From: Hydrogenophilales bacterium 28-61-23
GTDB taxonomy: Bacteria > Pseudomonadota > Gammaproteobacteria > Burkholderiales > Thiobacillaceae
Direction of reading: 5' to 3'
Length of the DNA stretch: 64,000 nt
Assembly (NCBI GenBank): GCA_002281555.1
Contig: NCGJ01000001.1
Coordinates: 265,914-329,913 of the forward strand
A model generated the notes under the pieces. That model was not told where the DNA came from and ran no database searches. It saw only the letters and a list, made by a program, of their open reading frames with translations. The translations under genes were made by a program, and so were the position numbers. Position 1 is the first letter of the stretch; every line of letters begins with the position of its first letter. Positions 49,375 through 60,336 of the stretch are shown in pieces.

Positions 49375-50538
49375 GTGTCCCGGTCCAGTGTTCAGGTTGG
49401 CATAGTCGCGGGCGAAGCATCGGGCGATCTGCTCGGCAGCCTGCTCATCGGCGCGCTGAAATCCGCGCAGCCGGATATCCGCTTTTTCGGTATCGCCGGC
49501 CCCATGATGCAAGCCGAGGGAGCCCAGTCCTTGTTTCCCATGCAAGCGCTGTCGGTGCGGGGATACGTTGAGGCGCTGGGCAGCCTGAGCAAGATTCTCG
49601 CCATCCGGCGCGCCTTGAAGCATCGGCTTCTGCTTGAAAAGCCCGATTTGTTCATCGGCGTCGACGCGCCGGACTTCAATCTCAAGCTGGAATCGGTGTT
49701 GAAGAAAGCCGGCATCGCCACGGTCCATTTCGTCAGTCCCTCGGTCTGGGCCTGGCGCCCGAAGCGGATCGACAAGGTTCGGCGCGCCGTATCGCATGCC
49801 CTGCTGATTTTTCCGTTCGAAGAAGAGATTTACCGCAAGGCCGGGATACCGGCGACTTATGTTGGACATCCTTTAGCGCATGCCCTGCCCGAGCCGAACC
49901 GAAAAACCGCGCGCGAACGACTCGGCCTGCGTTTGGATGGCGAATATCTGGTCTTGATGCCCGGCAGCCGGCTGGGCGAACTCAAGGCGCTGGCCCGGCT
50001 GTTCATCGAAGCCGCCAAGCTGTTGGCGGCCAAGCGTCCGCAGACCCGCTTTCTGATTCCTCTGGTCAGCCGGGAAACACGCACGGCGTTCGAGCAGAGC
50101 CTGCGCGAAGCGGAAGCGCACGACCTGCCGATACGCATCCTTTACGGTCACGCCCACGACGCGTTACAGGCCGCCGATGCCGCGTTGATCGCATCCGGCA
50201 CCGCCACGCTGGAAGCCTTGTTGCTGGAATGCCCGCACGTCATCACCTACAAGGTGCCCTGGCTGACCTGGCAAATCATGCGCCGTCAGGCCTTGCAGCC
50301 CTGGATCGGCCTGCCCAACATTCTTGCCGAGGCAAGCATCGTGCCGGAGATCATCCAGAACCAGGCCACTCCGGACGCATTGGCCGAGGCGTTGGAACAT
50401 CTGCTGAGCGACCACAATGCCAGGGATAGCCAGATCGAGTCGTTCAAACAGCAGCGCGCCCGACTCAAACGCAATACACCCGGACTCATCGCGCATGCCT
50501 TGCAACCGTTTTTGACTGGTGAAAAAACCCTTGTCTGA
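49375..50538 (+). CDS. lpxB: Lipid A disaccharide synthase
   Basis: A 387-residue glycosyltransferase (family GT19) that joins two acylated glucosamines. [14 protein letters not shown] at the N-terminus, [11 protein letters not shown] and [15 protein letters not shown] are family hallmarks. The C-terminal nucleotide-binding part has [11 protein letters not shown]. The start is a GTG 7 bp after the lpxA stop; no ATG is suitably placed. It overlaps rnhB by 20 bp. Confidence 0.98.
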   Translation: MSRSSVQVGIVAGEASGDLLGSLLIGALKSAQPDIRFFGIAGPMMQAEGAQSLFPMQALSVRGYVEALGSLSKILAIRRALKHRLLLEKPDLFIGVDAPDFNLKLESVLKKAGIATVHFVSPSVWAWRPKRIDKVRRAVSHALLIFPFEEEIYRKAGIPATYVGHPLAHALPEPNRKTARERLGLRLDGEYLVLMPGSRLGELKALARLFIEAAKLLAAKRPQTRFLIPLVSRETRTAFEQSLREAEAHDLPIRILYGHAHDALQAADAALIASGTATLEALLLECPHVITYKVPWLTWQIMRRQALQPWIGLPNILAEASIVPEIIQNQATPDALAEALEHLLSDHNARDSQIESFKQQRARLKRNTPGLIAHALQPFLTGEKTLV

Positions 50539-51127
50539 GCCGGTCCTGATTTGCGGCGTCGATGAAGCCGGGCGCGGCCCGCTTGCAGGTTCGGTATATG
50601 CCGCTGCGGTCATTCTCGACCCCGCGCATCCGATAGCCGGCCTGAAAGACTCGAAAGTCCTGAGCGAGAAAAAACGCCGCGCGCTCGCCGAAGAGATCAA
50701 GGCCCATGCCTTGTCCTGGTCGATCGCGTTCGCCACCGTCGAAGAAATCGAACGGCTCAATATCCTGCATGCCAGCATGCTCGCCATGCAACGCGCTGTT
50801 TCCTGGCTGAGTCCGGCCGCCGAATTTGCCTTGATCGATGGCAATCGTTGCCCGCAACTGCTTATTCCCGCCCGCGCCATCGTCAAAGGCGATGCCAGCG
50901 AAGCCTGCATTTCCGCCGCCTCGATTCTGGCCAAGACAGAAAGAGATCAAGAAATGCGGCGACTTGCCGATACCTACCCAATGTATGGTTTTGAACGTCA
51001 TGCGGGTTATCCTACCGCCGCACACCTGGCCGCTCTGGAAGCGCACGGCGCCAGCCCGATACATCGCAAAAGCTTCGGGCCGGTAAAAAGAATCCTGAAT
51101 AAAACTGACGCAGATAGGAGAACCTGA
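50519..51127 (+). CDS. rnhB: Ribonuclease HII
   Basis: A 202-residue nuclease that removes ribonucleotides from DNA and RNA from hybrids. The acidic active site is in [13 protein letters not shown] (Asp, Glu), [12 protein letters not shown] and ALIDGNRCP (Asp). The GTG start lies within the end of lpxB, which implies coupled translation. The lpxB-rnhB order is conserved in proteobacteria. motA follows after 2 bp. Confidence 0.97.
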   Translation: MKKPLSEPVLICGVDEAGRGPLAGSVYAAAVILDPAHPIAGLKDSKVLSEKKRRALAEEIKAHALSWSIAFATVEEIERLNILHASMLAMQRAVSWLSPAAEFALIDGNRCPQLLIPARAIVKGDASEACISAASILAKTERDQEMRRLADTYPMYGFERHAGYPTAAHLAALEAHGASPIHRKSFGPVKRILNKTDADRRT

Positions 51128-51129
51128 GC

Positions 51130-51990
51130 ATGTTCGTATTGATAGGCTGGGGCCTGGTCTTGGGCAGCGTGTTCGGCGGCTACGCGCTGGCGGGCGGACA
51201 TATCGCCGGACTTTGGCAACCCCTGGAAGTCCTGATGATCGCCGGCGCCGCGGGTGGCGCGTTCGTCGCCGCCAACAACATGCATGCCATCAAGCACACC
51301 ATGGGCGCGATGGCTGCCTGCTTCAAAGGCTCCAAGTTCAGCAAGACTTACTACATGGAACTGCTCGGCTTGCTGTTTGAACTGCTGGCCAAGGCGCGTA
51401 AAGACGGCCTCATGTCGCTCGAAGGCGACGTCGAGGAACCCGAGAAAAGCGCGATCTTCGGCAAATATCCGAACATCACGTCCGATCACCATCTGGTCGA
51501 TTTCATGACCGATTACCTGCGCATGATGGTGGGTGGCAATCTGGGCGCGATGGAAATCGAAAACCTGATGGACAACGAACTGGAAGTCCATCATCACGAA
51601 GAATTGCATCCTTCCCACGCCGTCGCCAAGCTGGCCGATGGCACCCCGGCTTTCGGTATCGTCGCGGCGGTCATGGGTGTGGTGCACACCATGGAATCGC
51701 TGCACCTGCCCCCGTCTGAACTGGGCATCCTGATCGGCCATGCGCTGGTCGGCACCTTCCTGGGCATCCTAATTTCCTACGGTTTCCTCGCCCCTCTGGT
51801 TGCGGTGATGGAAACCAAAGCGGCCGAATCCGGCAAGGCTTATCAAGTCGTCAAAGTCGTGTTGCTGGCTTCGCTCAACGGCTTTGCGCCGCAAACCTGC
51901 GTCGAATTCGGGCGCAAGGTGCTGTTCTCCACCGAGCGTCCGTCCTTCCGCGAAATGGAAGAGGACATCAAGGCGCGTAAAGGCAAATAA
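51130..51990 (+). CDS. motA: Flagellar motor stator protein MotA
   Basis: A 286-residue, four-helix stator subunit that forms the ion channel with MotB and drives flagellar rotation. FVLIGWGLVLGSVFGGYALAGG starts helix 1, and the cytoplasmic loop with ARKDGLMSLEGDVEEP carries the conserved rotor-contacting charges. LEVLMIAGAAGGAFVAAN and TPAFGIVAAVMGVVHTM are typical. AGGAG precedes the ATG. No other flagellar genes are in the window. Confidence 0.97.
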   Translation: MFVLIGWGLVLGSVFGGYALAGGHIAGLWQPLEVLMIAGAAGGAFVAANNMHAIKHTMGAMAACFKGSKFSKTYYMELLGLLFELLAKARKDGLMSLEGDVEEPEKSAIFGKYPNITSDHHLVDFMTDYLRMMVGGNLGAMEIENLMDNELEVHHHEELHPSHAVAKLADGTPAFGIVAAVMGVVHTMESLHLPPSELGILIGHALVGTFLGILISYGFLAPLVAVMETKAAESGKAYQVVKVVLLASLNGFAPQTCVEFGRKVLFSTERPSFREMEEDIKARKGK

Positions 51991-52024
51991 CGCAATGAAC
52001 GGACAGCGGTAACGGAGAGCAGAG

Positions 52025-52945
52025 ATGGCGGACGACTCCCAAAGACCCATAGTCATCAAGCGGATCAAGAAAGTCAGCGGCGGCGCGCACGGTGGCGCCT
52101 GGAAAATCGCCTATGCCGACTTCGTGACCGCGATGATGGCGTTCTTTCTGCTCATGTGGCTGTTGGGCGGCACCTCCAAGGCCAAGCAGGAAGGCATCTC
52201 CGAGTATTTCAAGACGCCGCTTAAAGTAGCGCTCGCCGGCGGCGAAGGTTCGGGCGACTCCTCCAGCATCATCAAGGGCGGCGGTACCGATCTCACCCGC
52301 AGTGTCGGCCAGGTCAAGCGCGGCGATGTGGAAAGCACCCGAGCGATCAACCTCGATGCCAGCCGCGCCAAGAAGGAGCAAGAGGAGTCTCAGCGCCTGA
52401 AGGAAATCAAGGACAAGCTTGAAAAAGCGGTCGCCAACAATCCCAAGATGAAACAGTTCAAGAACCAGCTCAAGATCGACATCACCAGCGAGGGACTGCG
52501 CATCCAGATCGTCGATGACAAGAACCGCCCCATGTTCGACTCCGGCGGCGCGGTGATGAAGTCCTACACGCGCGACATCCTGCGCGAAATCGGCAAGACC
52601 CTGAACGAACTGCCAAACAGGATCAGCCTGTCCGGCCATACCGACGCGGTCGCCTACGCGGGCGGCGATGCCGGCTACAGCAACTGGGAGCTGTCCGCCG
52701 ATCGTGCCAACGCATCGCGCCGCGAACTGGTCGCGGGTGGCCTGGAAGATGGCAAGGTACTCCGCGTGGTCGGCCTGGGCTCGGCGATACCTTTCGACAA
52801 GAACGATCCCAATTCACCGATCAACCGCCGCATCTCCATCATCGTCATGAACAAGAAGGCTGAGGAAGCCATCACCAAGGAATCGCGCCAGATTGAGGCG
52901 AGCACGGCCAAGGAGGTGGCGGAGAAACTGGATGCCAAACACTGA
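52025..52945 (+). CDS. motB: Flagellar motor stator protein MotB
   Basis: A 306-residue stator subunit with one membrane helix and a periplasmic peptidoglycan-binding domain. The essential ion-carrying Asp is in KIAYADFVTAMMAFFLLMW. The OmpA-like domain has LSGHTDAV and NWELSADRANASRREL. The FVTAMMAFFLLMWLLGG pattern is typical of proton-driven MotB, but the coupling ion was not tested. It overlaps the next gene by 14 bp. Confidence 0.97.
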   Translation: MADDSQRPIVIKRIKKVSGGAHGGAWKIAYADFVTAMMAFFLLMWLLGGTSKAKQEGISEYFKTPLKVALAGGEGSGDSSSIIKGGGTDLTRSVGQVKRGDVESTRAINLDASRAKKEQEESQRLKEIKDKLEKAVANNPKMKQFKNQLKIDITSEGLRIQIVDDKNRPMFDSGGAVMKSYTRDILREIGKTLNELPNRISLSGHTDAVAYAGGDAGYSNWELSADRANASRRELVAGGLEDGKVLRVVGLGSAIPFDKNDPNSPINRRISIIVMNKKAEEAITKESRQIEASTAKEVAEKLDAKH

Positions 52946-53789
52946 TGCCAGGATGCGTGCGTTCGGTTTCGATTCGTTCGGTTTCAACTGTTCCGAATCC
53001 GGCTTGGTCAACGCAACGTCTGTGTTGTCGTTGATTTCACGCCTCCCCCCCGCCTTCGCCGCCTTGCTCGCGCATCTGCCCGGTATCGCGGTCGCCGCTG
53101 CCCTTACAGTATCCAGCGACCGGTTTCCGCTCCCGCTGTCGATTCCGATCGTTTCGATCAGCGCCGCGCTGCTGGCCTGGCTATGGCGCTTGCCGATCTG
53201 GTGGCGCTACATCAATCTGCTATTCCTGCCCGTAACGGCGACGGCGTTGTTTCTGCAAAGCCAAACCGGCGGCGTCGATCCCGACTGGTTCCTCGCCGCA
53301 TTTCTGCTTCTGGTACTCACCTCGCTGGGCGCCGTTCGCACCCGCGTCCCGCTCTACCTGTCGAGTCCGCGTGCGGCGGATGAATTGGCGGCGCGCGCGC
53401 CCAATCAGGGCAGATTGATCGATCTGGGCTGCGGGCTGGGCGGCCCGCTCGCGCGCATCCACCGACATCGTCCCGATCTGCATCTGGCCGGCATTGAAGC
53501 CGCCCCGCTCAACTGGCTGCTGGCAAAAATCAGACTGTTGCAAGGACGGGCCGATGTTCGCCTGGGCAGCCTGTGGAATGTCGACCTCGGTACTTACGAC
53601 ATCGTCTACGCCTATCTGTCCCCGGCGCCGATGCCACGCTTATGGGACAAGGCGCGCAAAGAAATGAAGCCCGGCAGCCTGTTCGTCAGCAACTCCTTCG
53701 CCGTACCCGACTTCGAGGCCGACGAAATCGTCGACATATCCAAACCCGGCGATCTTTCCCCAGCTCGTCTTCTGATCTGGAGGATGTGA
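52932..53789 (+). CDS. Membrane-associated class I SAM-dependent methyltransferase
   Basis: A 285-residue protein. Residues about 25-140 hold several hydrophobic helices. The rest is a Rossmann methyltransferase: LIDLGCGLGGPLARI is the SAM-binding motif I, and AGIEAAPLNWLLAKIR and YDIVYAYLSPAPM follow. The fusion of membrane helices with this domain is unusual; the substrate is unknown. GGAG lies 7 bp before the chosen ATG, which is inside the end of motB. It overlaps the HDOD gene by ATGA-type overlap, so the three may be expressed together. Confidence 0.75.
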   Translation: MPNTDARMRAFGFDSFGFNCSESGLVNATSVLSLISRLPPAFAALLAHLPGIAVAAALTVSSDRFPLPLSIPIVSISAALLAWLWRLPIWWRYINLLFLPVTATALFLQSQTGGVDPDWFLAAFLLLVLTSLGAVRTRVPLYLSSPRAADELAARAPNQGRLIDLGCGLGGPLARIHRHRPDLHLAGIEAAPLNWLLAKIRLLQGRADVRLGSLWNVDLGTYDIVYAYLSPAPMPRLWDKARKEMKPGSLFVSNSFAVPDFEADEIVDISKPGDLSPARLLIWRM

Positions 53790-55309
53790 TGACCGCCAAC
53801 CTGGAACAGTTGCAACCTGGCGTATTGCCGATCTTCCGCCATACCCAAAAAGCGCTCATCGAATATGGCCGGCTGCGGGACCAGGTCACGGCCAAAGAGG
53901 TCGCCACGGACATCCTCGCCGACCCGCTGGCCACGCTCTACATCCTGCACACCATCAACCTGCGGGTCAGCGCCCGCTCCGGCACTGAAGTCACCACGGT
54001 CGAACATGCCTTGATGATGCAGGGCATAGGCGCTTTTCTCGATGCCGCGCGCCGCTTGCCGGTACTCGAAGACAGCCCGGCGGGCCGAAACCCGCGCACG
54101 TTCGCGGCGTTGCAAGCGCTATCCAGACGCGCCCAGCACGCCGCATGGCAAGCACGCGATTTCGCCGTGCTGCATAACGACATCCGCGCGGATGAAGTTC
54201 AGGCCGCCGCCCTCCTCCACACCTTGCCGGAACTGTTGCTCTGGTTAAGAACACCGGATCAGGCCATACGCCTGCAACGCCAGCGTCGCCGGGTTTCGGA
54301 AACCGAAGCGGAAACAGCCGTGCTGGGCGATACGCTTGCCAATTTGCGCCCGATTTTGCTGGAAAGCTGGAATATCCCGCCCCTCACCCTCGAGCTTTTC
54401 GACCCGAAAAACGCTGAACGCCCCCGCCAGACCATCCTCAATGCCTGTTGCGCCATCGCCATAAAAAGCGAACGAGGTTGGTGGAACGAAGACTTGATGG
54501 AGTCCTACAACGCGCTGGCTGGCGTCGAAAACACCGCGTTGGACACCATCATCGCCACCGCCCACGCCAATGCCGCACGCGCCGCCCGAAGCTGCGACTG
54601 GCTGGATGCGCCGCCGGCGGCGGCCTGGGCGCCGATGATCCCCGGCCCCTGGCCGAGCGATGAATACGACGAAGACGAGGTGGCGCCACAAACTGGCGCG
54701 CAACCCGTCTCACCAACCGCGCCGCAAAGCGCACAGCCCGACAGACCCGGCAAACCCGTCACGCCAGAGCAGGAACAGGAAGTCTGCCCGATGCCGGACA
54801 AGGCCGTGTTCAAGGAAACCTTGAAGAGCATCGACCAACACCTCAATGGCACCCTGACCCTGAACCAGATGTCCGCCATCATCCTCAAAGGCCTGCACAT
54901 CGGCCTGGGTCTCTCGCGCATCATCTTCGCGATGCCGACGCCGGATGGCCTGCGCATGAAATCGCGTTTCACGCTCGGCATATCCGCCGAAGACCCGCTG
55001 CGCCACTTCGAAGTCGACCTCGCCAGCAAAGATCTGTTTTGCCAGCTCATGGGCAAAATGCAGGGCGTCTGGCTGAACGAAGGCAACCGCCAGAAGCTCT
55101 GGCCGATGATTCATCCCAAGCTGCAAACCATGCTGGGCGAAGGCGACTTCTACACCATGAGTTTGTACAACGGCAGCAAGCCCATCGGCCTGATCTACGC
55201 CGATCGCGGCAAGCACGAATGCGGCCTCGACCCCCTGAGCTACACCGATTTCAAGATGCTCTGCCTGCAGGCGGCGCGCGGCCTGAGCAAGGTCAAAGCG
55301 CCGGTTTGA
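53789..55309 (+). CDS. HDOD-domain protein with C-terminal GAF-like domain
   Basis: A 506-residue cytoplasmic protein. Residues about 1-290 follow the HDOD pattern (VATDILADPLATLYILHTIN, then TTVEHALMMQGIGAFLDAAR and LLHTLPELLLWL), but without a complete His-Asp catalytic pair, as in HDOD proteins generally. A Pro/Glu-rich linker (about 295-340) leads to a GAF-like domain (LGLSRIIFAMPTPDGLRM, SLYNGSKPIGLIYADRG). Such proteins regulate motility and cyclic di-GMP pathways in other bacteria, which fits the position after motAB, but its action here is inferred. Confidence 0.8.
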   Translation: MTANLEQLQPGVLPIFRHTQKALIEYGRLRDQVTAKEVATDILADPLATLYILHTINLRVSARSGTEVTTVEHALMMQGIGAFLDAARRLPVLEDSPAGRNPRTFAALQALSRRAQHAAWQARDFAVLHNDIRADEVQAAALLHTLPELLLWLRTPDQAIRLQRQRRRVSETEAETAVLGDTLANLRPILLESWNIPPLTLELFDPKNAERPRQTILNACCAIAIKSERGWWNEDLMESYNALAGVENTALDTIIATAHANAARAARSCDWLDAPPAAAWAPMIPGPWPSDEYDEDEVAPQTGAQPVSPTAPQSAQPDRPGKPVTPEQEQEVCPMPDKAVFKETLKSIDQHLNGTLTLNQMSAIILKGLHIGLGLSRIIFAMPTPDGLRMKSRFTLGISAEDPLRHFEVDLASKDLFCQLMGKMQGVWLNEGNRQKLWPMIHPKLQTMLGEGDFYTMSLYNGSKPIGLIYADRGKHECGLDPLSYTDFKMLCLQAARGLSKVKAPV

Positions 55310-55326
55310 TTACGCTTGGGCCGGCC

Positions 55327-58300
55327 TCAGACCGCCATTCGCACCGCATCTTCCACATCCACCGCCACCGGCCTTGAGACGCCCGGTTCCGGCATGGTGA
55401 CGCCAACCAGGTTGTGCGCCATTTCCATCGTGATGCGGTTGTGGGTGATGAACAGGAACTGCGTTTCGGCCGACATCTTGGTCACCAGCGCGCAATAACG
55501 CTCGGTATTGCTGTCGTCGAGCGGCGCGTCGACTTCGTCGAGCAGGCAGAACGGCGCCGGATTCAATCGGAAGAAGGCGAACACCAGCGATAGCGCCGTC
55601 AACGCCTTTTCGCCGCCGGAAAGCAGGTGGATCGAGCTGTTTTTCTTGCCCGGCGGCTGCGCCAGCACGGTCAGGCCGGCATCGAGAATTTCCTCGCCGG
55701 TCAGCGTCAATTGCGCCTCGCCGCCGCCGAACAACTCGGTGAACAAGGTTTTGAATTCGCGGCTGACGCGGTCAAACGTGTCTTTCAGCCGGGTGCGGGT
55801 TTCCGCGTCGATGCGGCGGATAGCTTCTTCCAGCGTGGCGGCGGCGGTTTCTAGATCGAGCGATTGATCGTCCAGGTATTGCTTGCGCTCCTGCGCCGCC
55901 TTGAGTTCGTCGAGCGCCGCCATGTTGACCGGGCCGAGCGCGTCGATGTCGGTTTCCAGCCGGGTCAGTTCGGTTTTCAGCCAAGCCTCGCCACGGCCGC
56001 TCAGACCGGCGGCGTGCGCGCGCGCTGCCAGATCGGTTTCATCGACCGCTTCCAGCTCTTCGGCATAGCGCGCCTCGTTGATCTGGGCTTCCTGCAATTT
56101 CAGCTCGAAGCCGACCGCGCGCTGCTTGAGCGGCTCCAGCGCGCGTTCGCAAGCCAGGCGCGCGCTGTCCAGATCGCGCAGCGCGGCGTTGGCGCCTTCC
56201 AGCGCTTCGCGCACGGCGGTCAGTTCAATTTCCGCGCGCTGACGTTTTTCCAGCGCGGCATCCAGTGCGGCCAGCGCCGGGCTTTCCCGGGCCTGGTCGA
56301 GCTCGTTTTGCAGCCGCTCATGATTGAGCGTGAGATCAGCCAGCACCGCCTGCGCGCGTTGGCCACGCCCGGCCAGGTCTTGCAGACGGGAGGCCAGCGA
56401 ACGCGCCTGGAAAGCGGCTTCCTGCGCTTCCCGCTCAACCCGGCGCTGCAACTCGCGCAGGGTCTGCAATTTCAGATCGACCTCGCGCCTCGCCTCGCGG
56501 GCTTCTTCAAACCGCTCGCGGGCAAGGTCGATTTCCAGCAAGGCCTCGCGCTGCCGTTCGCTGGCCTCGTTCCAGGTTTCTTCTTCCACGCCGAGCTGCG
56601 CGTAAATCTCGTTCAACTCGCGTTCGATCTGCGCGCGCCGGTCGGCGACGCGACGCGCGGCTTCCTGCACGCGCACCAAGCTGACCTGCAACTGGTGGAT
56701 TTGCGCTTGCGCCTGGCTGAGCTGGCTTTGCAGCGCTTCGCCCTGGCGGCGCGCGGTTTGCTGGGCGGCTTCGGCCTGAACGACCTCCTCGGCGATTTCC
56801 TCGACGCTGGCTTGGGCGAGATCGACCTCGATGCGCAAACGCTCGATTTCGCGCGCCCGGGCGAGCAAGCCCTGATGGCCCTTTTCCGGCGCATTGAAAA
56901 TCAGGCTGTCGCGGCTGACGCGGTGGCCGTCGCGGGTGGCGATGAAGCTACCCGGCGGCAGTTGCGCGCGGCGTTGCAGGGCATGGTGCAGGTTGTCGGT
57001 GGCGTAGGCCAGGGCCAGGCGATCGGCCAGAAAACGCGCAACCAGCGGGTTTTCCGTGTGGATCAGATCGGCCAGCGCATGCAGATCGCCCTCCCCGGCC
57101 GGCGGCGAGGTCAACGTGCTGGCGTCGGCGCCGACTTCCGCACCGGGCAGCGCCGGCAGCAACAACTCGAAGCGCGCTTCCGGCGGCGTTTGCGTCCATT
57201 CGGCTTGCGCTTCCACCGCCAGCGCCGCCATGGCCTCGCCCAGCGCCGCTTCCACCGCGGTTTCCCAGCCATCCTCGACGCGAATTTCCTGCCACAGGCG
57301 CGCGGCCGATTCCAGGCCAGACCGCGCCAGCCAGGCCGCGCCCTGGCTTTCCGACTTCTGCACGCCAGCCTGCAATTTACTCAACGCGGCGGTTTCCGCT
57401 TCCAGTCGATGCAATTCGCGCCTGGCTTCGTCCTGCGCCTGCCGCGCCTGACGCAAGCGCACCTCGTGTTGCGGCAACTCGGCGCGCGCGGATTCCAGGT
57501 ATTCGGCCAGTCGTTCGGCGCGTTCCTGTTCGGTTTCCAGCGCGATCTGCTGCTGCTCCAGCGCCGCCTCGTCGCTCTCGCTCAGGCGTTCCTGTTCCTG
57601 CAACAGACGCAGTTCGCGCGCCTTGAGCTGTTCGATGGCCTTTTCGGCATGGGCGCGGTTGGTGTCTTCCAGTTGCGCGCTTTGCTCGAACTGGCTCATC
57701 TCGCGCTGCTGCGTGGCGACAGCGGCTTGCGCATCGCGCATGGCATTTTCGACTTCCGGCAGGGCTTCGCTCGTTTGCGCGGCGCGTTCGGCGAGGATTT
57801 CCGCCTGCTCCTCGGCGCGTTCCAGTTCGAGCTGGCTTTGCTCGCCGGCCGTCCGCGCGGCCTGCTGCTCGGCCAGCGTTTGCGCCTGGCGTTCCTGGTT
57901 CAAACGAATTTCGTTGGTCAGGCGCTCGCGCGTGGCGTGCAGGTGGCGCAGTTCCTGTTCCACCCGCGCCACTTCGCCGCTTTCGGCATAGAACCGGGCT
58001 TGCGCCTGATTCAGGTTTTCGGTGGCTTCGAACTGAGCCAGACGCTGGCTCTCCTGCTCGGATTCGAGTCGGCGCAATTCGGCGGTTTTGGCTTCGATGT
58101 CGGTGCGGGCCGCTTCCATCTGGCGCGCCAGTTCGGCCTGCCGGGCTTGCGCCTCGCGCTTGCGGGTCAATGCCAGCAACTGGGTTTTCAGCGTGCGATC
58201 CGTGTCGAGCAGGAAGAATTGCCGCGCCACCTCGGCCTGCACACCAAGTTTTTCCAACTGCCTGCCGAGTTCCTCGCGAATATCGGACACCCGATCCAGG

Positions 58301-58869
58301 TTCTCGCGCGTGTCGCGCAAGCGGCTTTCGGTTTCCTTGCGCCGTTCCTTGTATTTCGACACGCCCGCCGCTTCTTCCAGGAAGCCGCGCAGTTCTTCCG
58401 GCTTCGCCTCGATGATGCGCGAGATCATGCCCTGCTCGATGATCGCGTAAGCATCGCCACCCAAGCCGGTGCCGAGGAACAGATCGGCCATGTCGCGCTT
58501 GCGGACCTGGACATTGTTGATGTGATAGCTGGAATCGCCGGCCCGGGTCAGCACACGCTTGACCGCGATTTCGGCGTATTGCGACCACTGCCCGGCCGCC
58601 TTGCCGTCGCTGTTGTCGAACAGCAGTTCGACCGAAGCGCGCGATGCCGGCTTGCGCCCGGTGGAGCCGTTGAAGATCACGTCCTGCATGCTGGCGCCGC
58701 GCAACTCGCGCGCCTTCGACTCGCCCAGCACCCAGCGCACCGCGTCGATCACATTCGATTTGCCGCAGCCGTTCGGACCGACGATGCCGGTGAGCTGCGC
58801 GCTGGCAGGCAGCGTGACCGGGTCGACGAACGATTTGAAGCCGGCGATGTGGATGTATTTTAAGCGCAA
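55327..58869 (-). CDS. smc: Chromosome segregation protein SMC
   Basis: A 1180-residue ATPase that organises and separates the chromosome. The Walker A motif is in [19 protein letters not shown] at the N-terminus. The C-terminal signature and Walker B are [18 protein letters not shown] and [16 protein letters not shown]. Two long coiled coils rich in Gln, Arg, Glu and Ala flank the hinge (about 520-660). The length fits bacterial SMC. It is convergent with the HDOD gene and divergent from queF. The long opposite-strand frame is a shadow. Confidence 0.97.
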   Translation of the reverse strand: MRLKYIHIAGFKSFVDPVTLPASAQLTGIVGPNGCGKSNVIDAVRWVLGESKARELRGASMQDVIFNGSTGRKPASRASVELLFDNSDGKAAGQWSQYAEIAVKRVLTRAGDSSYHINNVQVRKRDMADLFLGTGLGGDAYAIIEQGMISRIIEAKPEELRGFLEEAAGVSKYKERRKETESRLRDTRENLDRVSDIREELGRQLEKLGVQAEVARQFFLLDTDRTLKTQLLALTRKREAQARQAELARQMEAARTDIEAKTAELRRLESEQESQRLAQFEATENLNQAQARFYAESGEVARVEQELRHLHATRERLTNEIRLNQERQAQTLAEQQAARTAGEQSQLELERAEEQAEILAERAAQTSEALPEVENAMRDAQAAVATQQREMSQFEQSAQLEDTNRAHAEKAIEQLKARELRLLQEQERLSESDEAALEQQQIALETEQERAERLAEYLESARAELPQHEVRLRQARQAQDEARRELHRLEAETAALSKLQAGVQKSESQGAAWLARSGLESAARLWQEIRVEDGWETAVEAALGEAMAALAVEAQAEWTQTPPEARFELLLPALPGAEVGADASTLTSPPAGEGDLHALADLIHTENPLVARFLADRLALAYATDNLHHALQRRAQLPPGSFIATRDGHRVSRDSLIFNAPEKGHQGLLARAREIERLRIEVDLAQASVEEIAEEVVQAEAAQQTARRQGEALQSQLSQAQAQIHQLQVSLVRVQEAARRVADRRAQIERELNEIYAQLGVEEETWNEASERQREALLEIDLARERFEEAREARREVDLKLQTLRELQRRVEREAQEAAFQARSLASRLQDLAGRGQRAQAVLADLTLNHERLQNELDQARESPALAALDAALEKRQRAEIELTAVREALEGANAALRDLDSARLACERALEPLKQRAVGFELKLQEAQINEARYAEELEAVDETDLAARAHAAGLSGRGEAWLKTELTRLETDIDALGPVNMAALDELKAAQERKQYLDDQSLDLETAAATLEEAIRRIDAETRTRLKDTFDRVSREFKTLFTELFGGGEAQLTLTGEEILDAGLTVLAQPPGKKNSSIHLLSGGEKALTALSLVFAFFRLNPAPFCLLDEVDAPLDDSNTERYCALVTKMSAETQFLFITHNRITMEMAHNLVGVTMPEPGVSRPVAVDVEDAVRMAV

Positions 58870-58923
58870 GGAGACGGGAGTGGTTACGGAAGACGGATTC
58901 AGGGCGGCGCTTGGGGTGACGTT

Positions 58924-58929
58924 TATAAT
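58924..58929 (+). promoter_or_regulatory. -10 box before queF
   Basis: TATAAT, a perfect -10 consensus, lies 33 bp before the queF ATG in the divergent smc-queF region. No good -35 box is seen at 16-18 bp. Confidence 0.45.
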
Positions 58930-58962
58930 GCGCGCCGCATTTTAACTTTGAAGCGTCCAGCC

Positions 58963-59382
58963 ATGCCCAGCCAACCGACCAAAACTCTGGAAACCTTCGA
59001 TAACCCGCAACCGAACCGGGATTACCACATCCACATGGAGATTCCGGAGTTCACCTGTTTGTGCCCGAAGACCGGCCAGCCCGATTTCGCCACGCTGTAT
59101 CTGGACTACATCGCCGACCGGCAGTGCGTCGAACTGAAGAGCCTCAAGCTGTACATCTGGTCGTTTCGGGAAGAAGGCCATTTCCACGAAGACGTCACCA
59201 ACCGCATCCTCGACGATCTGGTGCGCGCCACCGACCCGCGTTTCATGCGCCTGACCGCCAAGTTCTACGTGCGCGGCGGCATCTTCACCAACGTTGTTGC
59301 CGAGCACCGCAAAGCCGGCTGGGAACCGGCTCCGCGCGTGGAACTGAGCGCGTTCCCGGCGAATTCGAATACACGTGGTTGA
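58963..59382 (+). CDS. queF: NADPH-dependent 7-cyano-7-deazaguanine reductase QueF
   Basis: A 139-residue enzyme that reduces preQ0 to preQ1 in queuosine synthesis for tRNA. This is the short, single-domain form. The active Cys is in [17 protein letters not shown], the Asp in the same stretch, and the substrate Glu/His part is [21 protein letters not shown] five codons upstream gave a longer frame; the ATG is preferred. The stop overlaps the psd start. Confidence 0.96.
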   Translation: MPSQPTKTLETFDNPQPNRDYHIHMEIPEFTCLCPKTGQPDFATLYLDYIADRQCVELKSLKLYIWSFREEGHFHEDVTNRILDDLVRATDPRFMRLTAKFYVRGGIFTNVVAEHRKAGWEPAPRVELSAFPANSNTRG

Positions 59383-60232
59383 TCCCTTGTCCGACCGTCT
59401 AGCTGTACTCCCGCAATATCTGCTGCCAAAGCAGGCGCTGACCCGTCTGGCCGGCCGTTTTGCCTCCGCCCGCTTAGGGCGCGTCACCACCTGGGCGATC
59501 CGAAAGTTTGTCGCGCGCTACCGGGTCAACATGAGTGAGGCAGCGAATCCCGATATCGCCGCCTACCCGACGTTCAACGAATTCTTCACCCGCGCGCTGA
59601 AAGACGGCGCGCGTCCAATCAGCGAAGCGCCGCTGATCTGTCCGGTCGATGGCGCGATCAGCCAGTTTGGCGCCATCGAGCAAGACCAGATTTTCCAGGC
59701 CAAGGGCCATCGCTACTCAACCACCGCGCTGGTCGGCGGCGATGCGCAATTGGCGGCGCAATTCCAGGATGGCCATTTCGCCACGCTCTACCTGAGCCCG
59801 CGTGACTATCACCGCATCCACATGCCGGCGGCCGGACGCCTGACCCGCATGATCCACGTGCCCGGCGACCTGTTCTCGGTCAACCCGACCACCGCGCGCG
59901 GCGTGCCCGGCCTGTTCGCGCGCAACGAACGCGTCGTCTGCGTGTTCGACAGCGCCGCCGGCCCCTTCGTGCTTGCGCTGGTCGGCGCGACCATCGTCGG
60001 CTCGGTCACCACCGCCTGGCACGGCGTGGTCACCCCGCCGCGCTCGGGCAAACCGCGTGAATGGCGCTACGAAAAGGAAAGTATCGAACTGGCCCAAGGC
60101 GAAGAAATGGGCCGCTTCCTGCTCGGTTCGACGGTGGTCATGCTGTTTCCAAAAGGTCCGCTGGCGTTCAATCCGGACTGGCAAGCCGGGCGCCCGGTGC
60201 GACTGGGTGAGGTGATGGCGACATCACGCTAA
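59375..60232 (+). CDS. psd: Phosphatidylserine decarboxylase
   Basis: A 285-residue membrane enzyme that makes phosphatidylethanolamine. It is made as a proenzyme and cut within FLLGSTVV, at the Gly-Ser bond of the LGST motif, to give a pyruvoyl group. [11 protein letters not shown] and [14 protein letters not shown] hold the other catalytic residues (Asp and His). The GTG start lies inside the end of queF (8-bp overlap). Its length is as in E. coli (about 320) minus a short tail. Confidence 0.97.
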   Translation: MVDPLSDRLAVLPQYLLPKQALTRLAGRFASARLGRVTTWAIRKFVARYRVNMSEAANPDIAAYPTFNEFFTRALKDGARPISEAPLICPVDGAISQFGAIEQDQIFQAKGHRYSTTALVGGDAQLAAQFQDGHFATLYLSPRDYHRIHMPAAGRLTRMIHVPGDLFSVNPTTARGVPGLFARNERVVCVFDSAAGPFVLALVGATIVGSVTTAWHGVVTPPRSGKPREWRYEKESIELAQGEEMGRFLLGSTVVMLFPKGPLAFNPDWQAGRPVRLGEVMATSR

Positions 60233-60237
60233 GCACA

Positions 60238-60336
60238 TCAGCTAGTTTCCAGTTTCAATCCAGCCAATTCTCGAGAGAACCCGCGCCGGTCATGAGCTGC
60301 TGACAGCAATTCGATCTGACCGTCGAACTCAATCAC
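60238..60336 (-). pseudogene. N-terminal remnant of a GNAT-family toxin
   Basis: A 32-residue frame with a GTG start overlapping the antitoxin stop (GTGA). It reads VIEFDGQIELLSAAHDRRGF. TacT/AtaT-type acetyltransferase toxins begin with a similar strand and a HD-x-x-x-F step, for example IEILTDDADYDLQRF in AtaT. The frame then runs SRELAGLKLETS and stops, so the whole acetyltransferase domain is missing. It converges on psd, which suggests that the rest was deleted. Confidence 0.5.

Noticed and set aside
55864..58863. A 999-codon frame opposite smc
   Set aside because: Shadow of smc; Phe/Arg/Gln-rich repeats come from antisense of the coiled coil.
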